NCBI RefSeq assembly: GCF_000687995.1
Contig: NZ_JIAC01000001.1
Coordinates: 2,480,001 to 2,544,000 of the forward strand
Length of the DNA: 64,000 bases
Direction of reading: 5' to 3'
Source: Selenomonas ruminantium AC2024
GTDB lineage: Bacteria > Bacillota > Negativicutes > Selenomonadales > Selenomonadaceae
Shown here: piece after piece, positions 7,616 to 15,131 of the stretch
Layout of the letters: every line of letters starts with the position of its first letter
Position numbering within the stretch: position 1 is the stretch's first letter
Notes under the pieces: model-generated
The model's database searches: none
The model's input: the letters and a program-made list of their open reading frames with translations, nothing else
Told to the model about the DNA's origin: nothing
Translations under genes and position numbers: made by a program

Positions 7616-9438
7616 TTGGCTTTCTCCTTCCATTGAATGATGGTTTCCGGTTTTTCCGTTTCAATCATATAGGCATCATCACCGATTTTACGGACACTTC
7701 CCCCGGTAACTTCTGCAATCTCTCTTGAAGAACGCAGCACAAACCGCAAGGGATAATGATAATTCCAGCAGTTCAGTATCAGCTTATCCTGTTCCCGCGT
7801 CACCCGGTAATCCATGTCCAGATAATCGGCAAAATAAGCCACACATTCAGAATCTGTTACAGGGCGCAGCCAGCCAAAGCGGTCATTTATCTCCGCCAGG
7901 AAGTTATGGAAGCCCTGCACCATCATCGCCCAAGTCAAATCCTTGCTTTCCTCGTAGAATAGTTCATCGGGATGCACAAAATGCGAAAAAACGCCAATGT
8001 AATTAATCACGCTGATATTTTCCCACATGTTCTGCCTATCTGGCGCATAGCCGGAGGTAAACCGGGGAATCTCATAGGTTCCATCCGCATTGCGCCCAAA
8101 GTCCTGATAATAGCCCCGCTCCGAATAAAGGCCATCAAAGAGAGACGAATACACTTTAAGCTCTGGAAATACTTCCTTTACTGCTTCGTGGCCCTCAGGG
8201 CTTAAAATATCCGAAGGCGGCACATAGGACTGAAAATCGTAGTCCGGATAGGCGCTCTTGATATAACGGCGCAATTCCTGCAGGCTCTCCACCATATCTT
8301 CCTTGCTTTCCCAAGGCACATAATCCAGTTCGTCCTGATTATATCCTGCAGGTGCCAGCGACTGATGATTGTAGCCATGCAAGCCCAATTCGCCACCCAT
8401 GTCGAGAAGTTCCCGGCCATAGACGATTAAGTTGTCCCGGGCCTGTCTTCCCTGCGTCGGCACAAACGGCCCCTTTACCTGGTCCCCATAGGACTCAATA
8501 ATCAGCCCGGTATACTTCAAGGAATACTTATCTGCACACTCCCTCATAAAGGGCCACCAGATATGACGAAAAAAATCGGCCGTATCTACATGCAGTTCGT
8601 CATATATCTTATCAAAGTTGCCCTCCGGCACAGGCGCAGGAAAATCGTCGATAAAAAACAGCTTGGTGCCCACTACGGGATAAATGCTATCTTCACCGCA
8701 ATGAGCCAGCATTGCCGTCAGCACGCCAATATTGGTCTTGTCATCCCGCACAGCGCCATTGTAGAACAGGCATTTTCCCTGACCATAAGCATGCTCCCAT
8801 AACAAGGGACTGCCATCCAAGGCAGCTATATGCACCACATCATCATCCTGCAAGGTTACCGACAGGGTATCCGTATGGTACTGCGTCCCCTCGCCAAAGG
8901 AAAAGCCCTTACCCGCAAAGAGAAAATCTGTATGCAGGCGGATGCCCAGAACACTCTTTTGCCCACCGGCCACCGTAAAGCCTGCCATTTCCTGGCAGAT
9001 ATCCGGCACGCCCACGCCAGCCTCCACTTCCGGATGCATCATAAAGGCCACCGTGCCGCCTTGGGCCGCATAGTCTGCCAGCTTAGGCAGAACGACGGTT
9101 TTATTCCAGTTGCCGGCAGCCAATAATACGCCGCGATAGGAGGCATCCACCGCTGTATCCTCGTAGATGGAGCAGGAAACCGCTTCTTTCTTCTGCTGTT
9201 CCAGGAGCCAAGCCAGGCGGTGATTGGCAAAGACGCTGGGCACATCCCGCGGGTCATAGAGGATAAGGTACTTCTCTTTCTCTCCTTGCGTATGCGTACC
9301 CTGAAGGATATTCTGCGGCACGAAATTCAGATTACGGAAATAATCCAGTTTCAAAAAGCCATCCATTCTGCTGAACTGAAAGAAACAGCCCAACAGGATA
9401 ACCAGGACAATAACGCCTGCAATACCGCGCTTATCCAT
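7612..9438 (-). CDS. PelA-type DUF2194 polysaccharide deacetylase
   Basis: A 608-residue protein anchored by one N-terminal membrane segment (GIAGVIVLVILLGCFFQF), with the rest outside the cytoplasmic membrane. It carries a flavodoxin/GATase-like N-terminal part and a C-terminal NodB-like deacetylase. Candidate metal ligands are the Asp pair in FFIDDF near residues 262-266 and the two His of HGYNH near 354-358. It probably removes acetyl groups from Pel in the way the PelA deacetylase domain does; the hydrolase half of PelA is absent here and seems to be the separate GH114 protein. ATG at 9438 follows GGAGGAGG and overlaps pelE by 8 bases; an upstream in-frame extension to 9513 is unlikely. 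Confidence 0.85.
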   Translation of the reverse strand: MDKRGIAGVIVLVILLGCFFQFSRMDGFLKLDYFRNLNFVPQNILQGTHTQGEKEKYLILYDPRDVPSVFANHRLAWLLEQQKKEAVSCSIYEDTAVDASYRGVLLAAGNWNKTVVLPKLADYAAQGGTVAFMMHPEVEAGVGVPDICQEMAGFTVAGGQKSVLGIRLHTDFLFAGKGFSFGEGTQYHTDTLSVTLQDDDVVHIAALDGSPLLWEHAYGQGKCLFYNGAVRDDKTNIGVLTAMLAHCGEDSIYPVVGTKLFFIDDFPAPVPEGNFDKIYDELHVDTADFFRHIWWPFMRECADKYSLKYTGLIIESYGDQVKGPFVPTQGRQARDNLIVYGRELLDMGGELGLHGYNHQSLAPAGYNQDELDYVPWESKEDMVESLQELRRYIKSAYPDYDFQSYVPPSDILSPEGHEAVKEVFPELKVYSSLFDGLYSERGYYQDFGRNADGTYEIPRFTSGYAPDRQNMWENISVINYIGVFSHFVHPDELFYEESKDLTWAMMVQGFHNFLAEINDRFGWLRPVTDSECVAYFADYLDMDYRVTREQDKLILNCWNYHYPLRFVLRSSREIAEVTGGSVRKIGDDAYMIETEKPETIIQWKEKAK

Positions 9439-10342
9439 GGATTGCCTCCTCCTGTCTGTGTCCATCTTTGTCCCAATAGCGTATAGCCCGCAAGGCCTCC
9501 TGCGACAACTCAATCGGGCAGGCCTTTAGTTCCCGGATTTTCTGCTGTAATTGTCGGGGCTTACGCCAGCTCTGATAGAGCCGGATATACATCATATAGC
9601 TTTCCTCGTTCTCTGGAAAACGTTCCTTCAATTCCGCACAAACCAGCTCTGCCTCCACATAATTCTTCGTAGCCAAAAGATGGTCTATTTCTTCAATATA
9701 ATATTCCATCTTATCCGGGCAGGCTTTTTTCAAATAATCCAATAAACCGATATAATCTCCCTGCTTCTTGGCATAGGTTACATGGTCGATAAATTTCTCC
9801 TGTGCCAGATAGTTCTTTAGCAGCTGGGCGTATTCCTCCAGCCGGGGCACATTCTCCTGCCCTTCACCACTTACCATCATGGTTTCGCGGGAAAACAGTT
9901 CATTTTCCAGTTTTTCCATGCGGGCCGTCAGCAGTGCCACCGCATAATAGGCGATTTCCCTGTCCCGGTCGTGCATGGCCATTTGCAAAATGCTTTCATT
10001 ATCCACCACAGCCTGCTTGATGGCTCCGGTAAAAAACTGGCGCTTCTTCTGGACATCATCCACCAGAAAGGCATCGTTCAAAGGAATGATATCCGCATTC
10101 AGATGGGTTCCCTGAAAGAACGCCTCTCCCTCCTGCTCTGCTTCAGCCTGGCGGCCTCCATTCAACGCCAGCAGCAGGCAGCAAAGACGATAGCTCACCA
10201 TCAGCAACACACCAAAGAAGGGAATGGCCAAAGCGATTACCGTTTCCGTCACCACCTGCAAGCGGGGCTTGCGCCATGAGTTCCCGAGAAAATAAATCAA
10301 GGTCACAGCCAGATGCAGCAATAAAATTGCATAAAAATCCAT
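9431..10342 (-). CDS. pelE: PelE-like inner-membrane TPR protein
   Basis: A 303-residue protein with two hydrophobic segments at the N-terminus (FYAILLLHLAVTLIYFLG and VIALAIPFFGVLLMVSYRLC), then a helical cytoplasmic region with TPR-like helix pairs (NYVEAELVCAELKERFPENEE). This architecture and its place between pelD and the pelA-type gene match PelE, a scaffold linking PelD to the synthase complex. The primary sequence alone would not identify it, so the name rests on architecture and synteny. The ATG overlaps the pelD stop by one base (TGATG). Confidence 0.75.
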   Translation of the reverse strand: MDFYAILLLHLAVTLIYFLGNSWRKPRLQVVTETVIALAIPFFGVLLMVSYRLCCLLLALNGGRQAEAEQEGEAFFQGTHLNADIIPLNDAFLVDDVQKKRQFFTGAIKQAVVDNESILQMAMHDRDREIAYYAVALLTARMEKLENELFSRETMMVSGEGQENVPRLEEYAQLLKNYLAQEKFIDHVTYAKKQGDYIGLLDYLKKACPDKMEYYIEEIDHLLATKNYVEAELVCAELKERFPENEESYMMYIRLYQSWRKPRQLQQKIRELKACPIELSQEALRAIRYWDKDGHRQEEAIHG

Positions 10343-12444
10343 CAGCCCACCGCCTCACAAACCGTTGTTGCCACACCAGCTCCCTGCAAGCGCTCCTGCA
10401 CCATGGCTGTAATCTTCTTATCCGCATCCGGCAGCAGGATGTAGACACCATCGCCGCCTACCCCCACAAAATCCTCGTTACGGATAACATGCCCCAGGCG
10501 TCTGTCAAGGCCTTCGTAATCCAAATCTCCCATAACCACTTTCAACACGGCCACAGTCAAATCCTCCTGCAGCGTACGCCGGTTTTGCAGTTCCTGAATG
10601 ATTTTCCGGAACTCTTCCGCCTGCAGGATACGGGTTCCTGCCACGAAGCGCTTCTCCTGCACCTCCTGCTCATAGCGGTAAGCTCTGGCCATAGACGCCG
10701 AAATCAGGCGCGTGGTAATGGATAACAGATTCTGCTGATAAAGGCTCCACTGCTCGAAGCCCAGACCAAAAATGGTAATAACGGCAATGACCTTATCCTG
10801 ATATACGATGGGAGCGGCCAAATCCGGTGTATCCTTGAGCAAATCCTTATTCACAAAAATCGTCTGTTCCTGTAACAGAACCTGCAGATAGGAATAGTCC
10901 TCCACGCGCAAAGAACGGGGCTGACGTCCGGCCAGCTTGCCCATGCGCACCTTTTGCCGCAAAAAGTGGCCGTCTGTTCCCACCACATAGATGGCAATAT
11001 CGTCCACATTGAGGATTTGCGCGGTTACCGCCGTTGCCTGCGTGAAGATATTTTCCTGCTCCACACTGTCGAGCTGCTTGATAATGCGGTACAAGCGTCC
11101 GATACTGTCATCAGTATTGACAATCTGCCGATAGAGCTTATCCTTTACCGCCAGATTATCCTCATAGAGCTCCTTCATAAAGGACTGGCGCTCCTGACTC
11201 TGGCGCTTCTGCCACTCCACAGCCTCTCGCTCAAAACGCCGGGCATCGGCAAAGTATCCGGTCAGGGCCGCCGTAAAGAGATAGGCCGTCAGATGCAGGA
11301 TATTTTCCGGTACATAGGTAAGGGAAATAAGCTCCCCGCCACGAGCCAGGGAGCCCATAATAAAGATAAACGCCGCCGCCACCATGGCGATAAAGGACTG
11401 TCTCTTGCCGTAGAGCAGTCCCATGGCACCGATATAGACAAAATTCAAATCCAGCTGCGTCTGCGGATTTACCGTGGTCCCCTGCTGCCAATAAGCAATA
11501 CCTGCCATCAGAATTGCTCCTACGGCATTTTCCACATAGGGAATGATTTCCCTGCCCAAAACCCGCCATTTAATCCGCTGCTTCCGGGCCTGTGCCTCCA
11601 GCTGGTCAGCTTCCACCTTGGCCTGAATATAGTCCCAGGTTTGGGCCAGGCCGGACTTCCGGTCATACTTTAACCGCCAGCCCAATTCATGCTGAGCCTT
11701 TTTACTCTCCAACACCGGCTGCACATAGGAAAAGGATTTGAAGCTGGCCGCATCATCATAAATATCCGGGATTTCCGTTACATTTCTGACCCAATCCGCA
11801 AAGCCTCTTGCCGACAGGCCTTCCCCCGTGCCAAGGTTCAGTTCCTCCCCCTGGCAGCCACGGGCCACCGCCCGATAGATGCCGTATACGGCATCTGCCG
11901 AATACAAAAAGTCGCGGGGTGTTGTTTCATCATCCATGCGCGGCAGGACTTTCTTTTTCAAGCTGGCATAGAGTGTACGCGCCACCAGTCCGTCCTGCGG
12001 GCCACTGTCCGGGCCATAGACCTCCGGCAGGCGGATAATGGTCAACGGAATAACGGCCCACTCCGACCAGACCTTAACAGCCTTTTCCGCCACCAGCGCC
12101 ATGCCATCAGCCGCCCGTTCAGACGTTTCACCTCGTACAGCAGCTGCCGTGGAAATAAAATACACCGCTTCCACCGCATACTCATAGGCCAGTGCCAAGA
12201 CATCCGCCAGCCGCTGCAGGGCATTCATGCGCTCAGCTGCCTGCCGTTCCGCCGGCCACACATAAATGAGCACAGGTATATTGTAAATGCGCAACATTTC
12301 CCGAGTCTGTTCCAGACTATCCGTGCCCCGGAAAAATTCCCAATTTTCCTTGATGAACAGCCGTTCCAGCTGCTCATCCCAGAAAGGTTTTACACCTGTC
12401 AGGATAACTCTGCGTTTTAGCTGATTAACCTTCTCCTCAGCCAT
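10342..12444 (-). CDS. pelD: PelD with N-terminal SDR-like domain, GAF and degenerate GGDEF
   Basis: A 700-residue regulator of the Pel synthase. Residues about 10-290 resemble an NAD-dependent epimerase (RLPEVYGPD, DFLYSADAVYGIYRAV, LNLGTGEGLS). The Gly-rich nucleotide loop reads TGVKPFWDEQL and the catalytic Tyr-x-x-x-Lys is not evident, so this part is probably inactive. About four membrane segments follow (residues 320-400), then a coiled linker, a GAF-like domain and a C-terminal GGDEF fold. Its active-site loop is GDGVY instead of GGDEF, so no cyclase activity is expected. The RxxD inhibitory-site motif upstream is kept (RNED, residues 655-658), which fits c-di-GMP binding as in PelD. 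ATG at 12444 follows AAAGGAG, 20 bases after holA. Confidence 0.88.
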   Translation of the reverse strand: MAEEKVNQLKRRVILTGVKPFWDEQLERLFIKENWEFFRGTDSLEQTREMLRIYNIPVLIYVWPAERQAAERMNALQRLADVLALAYEYAVEAVYFISTAAAVRGETSERAADGMALVAEKAVKVWSEWAVIPLTIIRLPEVYGPDSGPQDGLVARTLYASLKKKVLPRMDDETTPRDFLYSADAVYGIYRAVARGCQGEELNLGTGEGLSARGFADWVRNVTEIPDIYDDAASFKSFSYVQPVLESKKAQHELGWRLKYDRKSGLAQTWDYIQAKVEADQLEAQARKQRIKWRVLGREIIPYVENAVGAILMAGIAYWQQGTTVNPQTQLDLNFVYIGAMGLLYGKRQSFIAMVAAAFIFIMGSLARGGELISLTYVPENILHLTAYLFTAALTGYFADARRFEREAVEWQKRQSQERQSFMKELYEDNLAVKDKLYRQIVNTDDSIGRLYRIIKQLDSVEQENIFTQATAVTAQILNVDDIAIYVVGTDGHFLRQKVRMGKLAGRQPRSLRVEDYSYLQVLLQEQTIFVNKDLLKDTPDLAAPIVYQDKVIAVITIFGLGFEQWSLYQQNLLSITTRLISASMARAYRYEQEVQEKRFVAGTRILQAEEFRKIIQELQNRRTLQEDLTVAVLKVVMGDLDYEGLDRRLGHVIRNEDFVGVGGDGVYILLPDADKKITAMVQERLQGAGVATTVCEAVG

Positions 12445-12464
12445 AAAAACATTCGCTCCTTTTC

Positions 12465-13508
12465 CTATGCCTCCCCACGGCATAAGTCAATCACTATGTG
12501 CTCTAAAACTTCGTCTCCTGCTTGTCCTGTTTTCAAAAAATAATCTGCGTCTATTAGTTCTAACATATTGCGTTTGAGCACGGCAGCGGGAAACTGCATA
12601 GCCGCCCGCCCCAACTTCTCGGCAATAAAGGGATTCAGCTCCAAAGGCTTGGCCAATGCTTTTCCCCGGATGCCCTGTTGCTGCAGTACCTGCGCCTGCC
12701 AAAGCTGCCGCACATGGCGGGTAAGCAGTGCCAGAATCACCGTAAAATAAGTGCCATCATTTAACTGCCGCCGCAAAAGCTGCAAGGCCTTTTTCGCCTT
12801 GCGCTCGCTGATGGCATCCAACAGGGCAAATACCGACACCTCTGGCAACCCCGCAAAGACCTTTTCCAAAAGCGCCCGGGTGATGCGCCTGTCCTGGGAA
12901 AACAGCGCCAGCTTGTCAAACTCCCTGTCCAAAAATTCCAGGGAAATCGTCTGCATGGTGCTGACGACACCACTGAAATAGGCCATGGCCTCTCCATCCA
13001 TATCCTTGTTAATGGTTTGGAGCTTGCCTTGCAGCCAGTCATTGATGTTCCAAGCCCGGATAGCTTCTGCCTCCAGCACCATGCCATTTTTTTCTATGGT
13101 CTTGTAAATTTTCCGCCGCTTATCGGCCTTGCCATTCTGGACAAAAATCACATAGCTGAACTCCGGCATATCCGCCAAAGTGGCCAGCAGCCGTTCCAGC
13201 TTTTTGTCCTTGCCAGCTTTTTTCTCCTCCCCCTCGTTCTTATCCTTGAACAAGCTCGTGTCCTGCAGCAGCAGCACATTCTTGCTGGCAAAAAAAGGCG
13301 CGGTCTCGATAAGCCCCACTAAATCATCAGAGTCAACAACCCCCGATATTTTCTGCATTGCCTCACCCTGCTCCTGCGGGTTGGCAAACAATCGTGAAAG
13401 AATTCGCTCCTGCGCCTTTTCAATATAATAATGTTCCTCGCCTGCCAGTAAATAAACGTGTTTCAGTTCACCCCGCTGCAGGCTGGCCATAAAATCGCCA
13501 AATTTCAA
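12465..13508 (-). CDS. holA: DNA polymerase III subunit delta
   Basis: A 347-residue clamp-loader subunit that opens the beta sliding clamp. It shows the family start KHVYLLAGEEHYYIEKAQERI, the segment FFASKNVLLLQD and the C-terminal RRQLNDGTYFTVILALLTRHVRQLWQAQ and EHIVIDLCRGEA. The start is TTG, eight bases after GAGG. A TATAAT on the minus strand at 13541-13546 could be its promoter. Only 20 bases separate it from pelD, so the pel genes may be transcribed through holA; no separate pel promoter was found in that gap. Confidence 0.92.
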   Translation of the reverse strand: MKFGDFMASLQRGELKHVYLLAGEEHYYIEKAQERILSRLFANPQEQGEAMQKISGVVDSDDLVGLIETAPFFASKNVLLLQDTSLFKDKNEGEEKKAGKDKKLERLLATLADMPEFSYVIFVQNGKADKRRKIYKTIEKNGMVLEAEAIRAWNINDWLQGKLQTINKDMDGEAMAYFSGVVSTMQTISLEFLDREFDKLALFSQDRRITRALLEKVFAGLPEVSVFALLDAISERKAKKALQLLRRQLNDGTYFTVILALLTRHVRQLWQAQVLQQQGIRGKALAKPLELNPFIAEKLGRAAMQFPAAVLKRNMLELIDADYFLKTGQAGDEVLEHIVIDLCRGEA

Positions 13509-13540
13509 CGTTTCTACCTCAACATTAAGATTATCTTAGT

Positions 13541-13546
13541 ATTATA
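13541..13546 (-). promoter_or_regulatory. Candidate -10 for holA-pel transcription unit
   Basis: Perfect TATAAT on the minus strand, 33 bases before the holA TTG, with no convincing -35. It is the only promoter-like element seen between the gdhA terminator and pelD. Confidence 0.4.
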
Positions 13547-13582
13547 GCGTAGTCTGAGAAGTTTTTCCATTAAAAAAAGATT

Positions 13583-13614
13583 AAAAAATGACCGGCCAAC
13601 AAATTGACCGGTCA
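13583..13614 (-). terminator. Rho-independent terminator of gdhA
   Basis: On the minus strand TGACCGG pairs with CCGGTCA around a short loop and is followed by a run of six T and further T-rich sequence. It lies 22 bases after the gdhA stop. Confidence 0.85.
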
Positions 13615-13635
13615 GAGGAAAATCACGTATTACTA

Positions 13636-14985
13636 TCAGACTAACCCATGAGCCAGCATAACATTAGCCACCTTGACAAAGGCGGTGATGTTGGCACCGG
13701 CTACCAAATCGTCGGGGTCAGCATATTTTTCAGCATTGGCCTTGGCATTCTTGTAGATGTTGGCCATGATGTCCTGCAGCTTGCCATCAACTTCTTCAAA
13801 CGTCCACTGGAGTCTTTCGGAGTTCTGGGCCATTTCGAGAGCGGATACGGATACGCCGCCGGCATTGGCTGCCTTGCCCGGTGCAAAGAGCACCTTGTTC
13901 TGCTGGAAGTAAGCGATAGCATCCAGCGTGGACGGCATATTGGCACCTTCACCAACAGCGATTACGCCGTTAGCCACAAGGGCCTTCGCACTTTCGAGGT
14001 CGATTTCGCCCTGGGTTGCACACGGCAGAGCCACATCGCATTTGACCGTCCAAACGCCCTTGCAGCCTTCATGGTATTCAGCCTGCGGATGCGTTTCCAC
14101 ATATTCCTTGATGCGGCCGCGGCGAACCTGCTTGATTTCCTTAACGGCATCGAGGTCAATGCCATTCGGGTCATAGACATAGCCGTTGGAGTCGGAGCAG
14201 GTAACAACCTTGGCACCGAAAGCCTGTGCCTTTTCGATGGCGTAGGTTGCCACGTTACCGGAACCGGAAACTACAACCGTCTTATCCTTAAGGCTGATAT
14301 CCTTGGCATCGAGCATATTCTTGACGAAATAGAGCAGGCCGTAACCGGTAGCTTCGGTACGGGCAAGGCTGCCCCAATAGTCCACGCGCTTACCCGTCAG
14401 GACGCCTGCATCATAGCTGTCGCGGATGCGCTTGTACTGACCGTAGAGATAGCCGACTTCACGGCCACCTACGCCGATATCACCAGCCGGAACGTCCACA
14501 TCCGGGCCAATATGGCGATAGAGCTCGGTCATAAAGCTCTGGCAGAAATGCATGACTTCATTGTCGGATTTGCCATGCGGGTCAAAATCCGAGCCGCCTT
14601 TGGCACCGCCAATCGGCAGACCGGACAGGGCATTCTTGAACACCTGCTCAAAGGCCAGGAATTTCAAAATATCGAGATTTACGCTGGGATGGAAACGCAG
14701 ACCGCCTTTGTAGGGGCCAATGGCGCTGCTCATCTGCACGCGGAAGCCGCGGTTTACATGAACTTCGCCCTTATCGTCCTGCCAGGGTACGCGGAAGGTA
14801 ATCACGCGTTCTGGCTCGATAATACGTTCCAAAATCTTCTGTTCCTTGAATTCAGGATGTGCTTCCAGCACAGGAATAACGCTTTCCAGAACCTTCGATA
14901 CCGTATTTTTGAACTGCGGCTGGTCCGGGTCGCGTTTTGCAATCAGGTCTAATGTGTCTTGTACATACTGTTTCATGTCTGCCAA
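13636..14985 (-). CDS. gdhA: Glutamate dehydrogenase (NADP type, hexameric)
   Basis: Catalyses the reversible reductive amination of 2-oxoglutarate to glutamate, the main ammonia-assimilation route in many rumen and gut Negativicutes. At 449 residues it has the normal length of bacterial hexameric GDH. Motifs include RGFRVQMSSAIGPYKGGLRFHP with the catalytic-region lysines, LPIGGAKGGSDFDP, VDVPAGDIGVGGREVGYLYGQYK and the Rossmann loop GSGNVATYA. The start is TTG at 14985, eight bases after GGAG; the next in-frame ATG (14976) is too far from that site. Monocistronic: its own promoter at 15044-15072 and its own terminator. Confidence 0.96.
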   Translation of the reverse strand: MADMKQYVQDTLDLIAKRDPDQPQFKNTVSKVLESVIPVLEAHPEFKEQKILERIIEPERVITFRVPWQDDKGEVHVNRGFRVQMSSAIGPYKGGLRFHPSVNLDILKFLAFEQVFKNALSGLPIGGAKGGSDFDPHGKSDNEVMHFCQSFMTELYRHIGPDVDVPAGDIGVGGREVGYLYGQYKRIRDSYDAGVLTGKRVDYWGSLARTEATGYGLLYFVKNMLDAKDISLKDKTVVVSGSGNVATYAIEKAQAFGAKVVTCSDSNGYVYDPNGIDLDAVKEIKQVRRGRIKEYVETHPQAEYHEGCKGVWTVKCDVALPCATQGEIDLESAKALVANGVIAVGEGANMPSTLDAIAYFQQNKVLFAPGKAANAGGVSVSALEMAQNSERLQWTFEEVDGKLQDIMANIYKNAKANAEKYADPDDLVAGANITAFVKVANVMLAHGLV

Positions 14986-15043
14986 AGTAATCGCTCCTTT
15001 GTCATTTGCCTATAAAACTCATACAATCTTACCAACAAACAAT

Positions 15044-15072
15044 AGTATACTACAAACCCGCCTAAATGTACA
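15044..15072 (-). promoter_or_regulatory. Promoter of gdhA
   Basis: TGTACA (15067-15072) and TATACT (15044-15049) on the minus strand with a 17-base spacer, about 60 bases before the TTG start. Confidence 0.6.
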
Positions 15073-15131
15073 TAATTTTGTCATAAAAGAGAAAATATCC
15101 AAAACACTGTATACAAGGCAGAATATTTGTA

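Noticed and set aside
11689-12420. 243-codon plus-strand frame opposite pelD
   Set aside because: Antisense shadow without start signals.
13648-14952. 434-codon plus-strand reading frame opposite gdhA
   Set aside because: Antisense to gdhA with no independent support.
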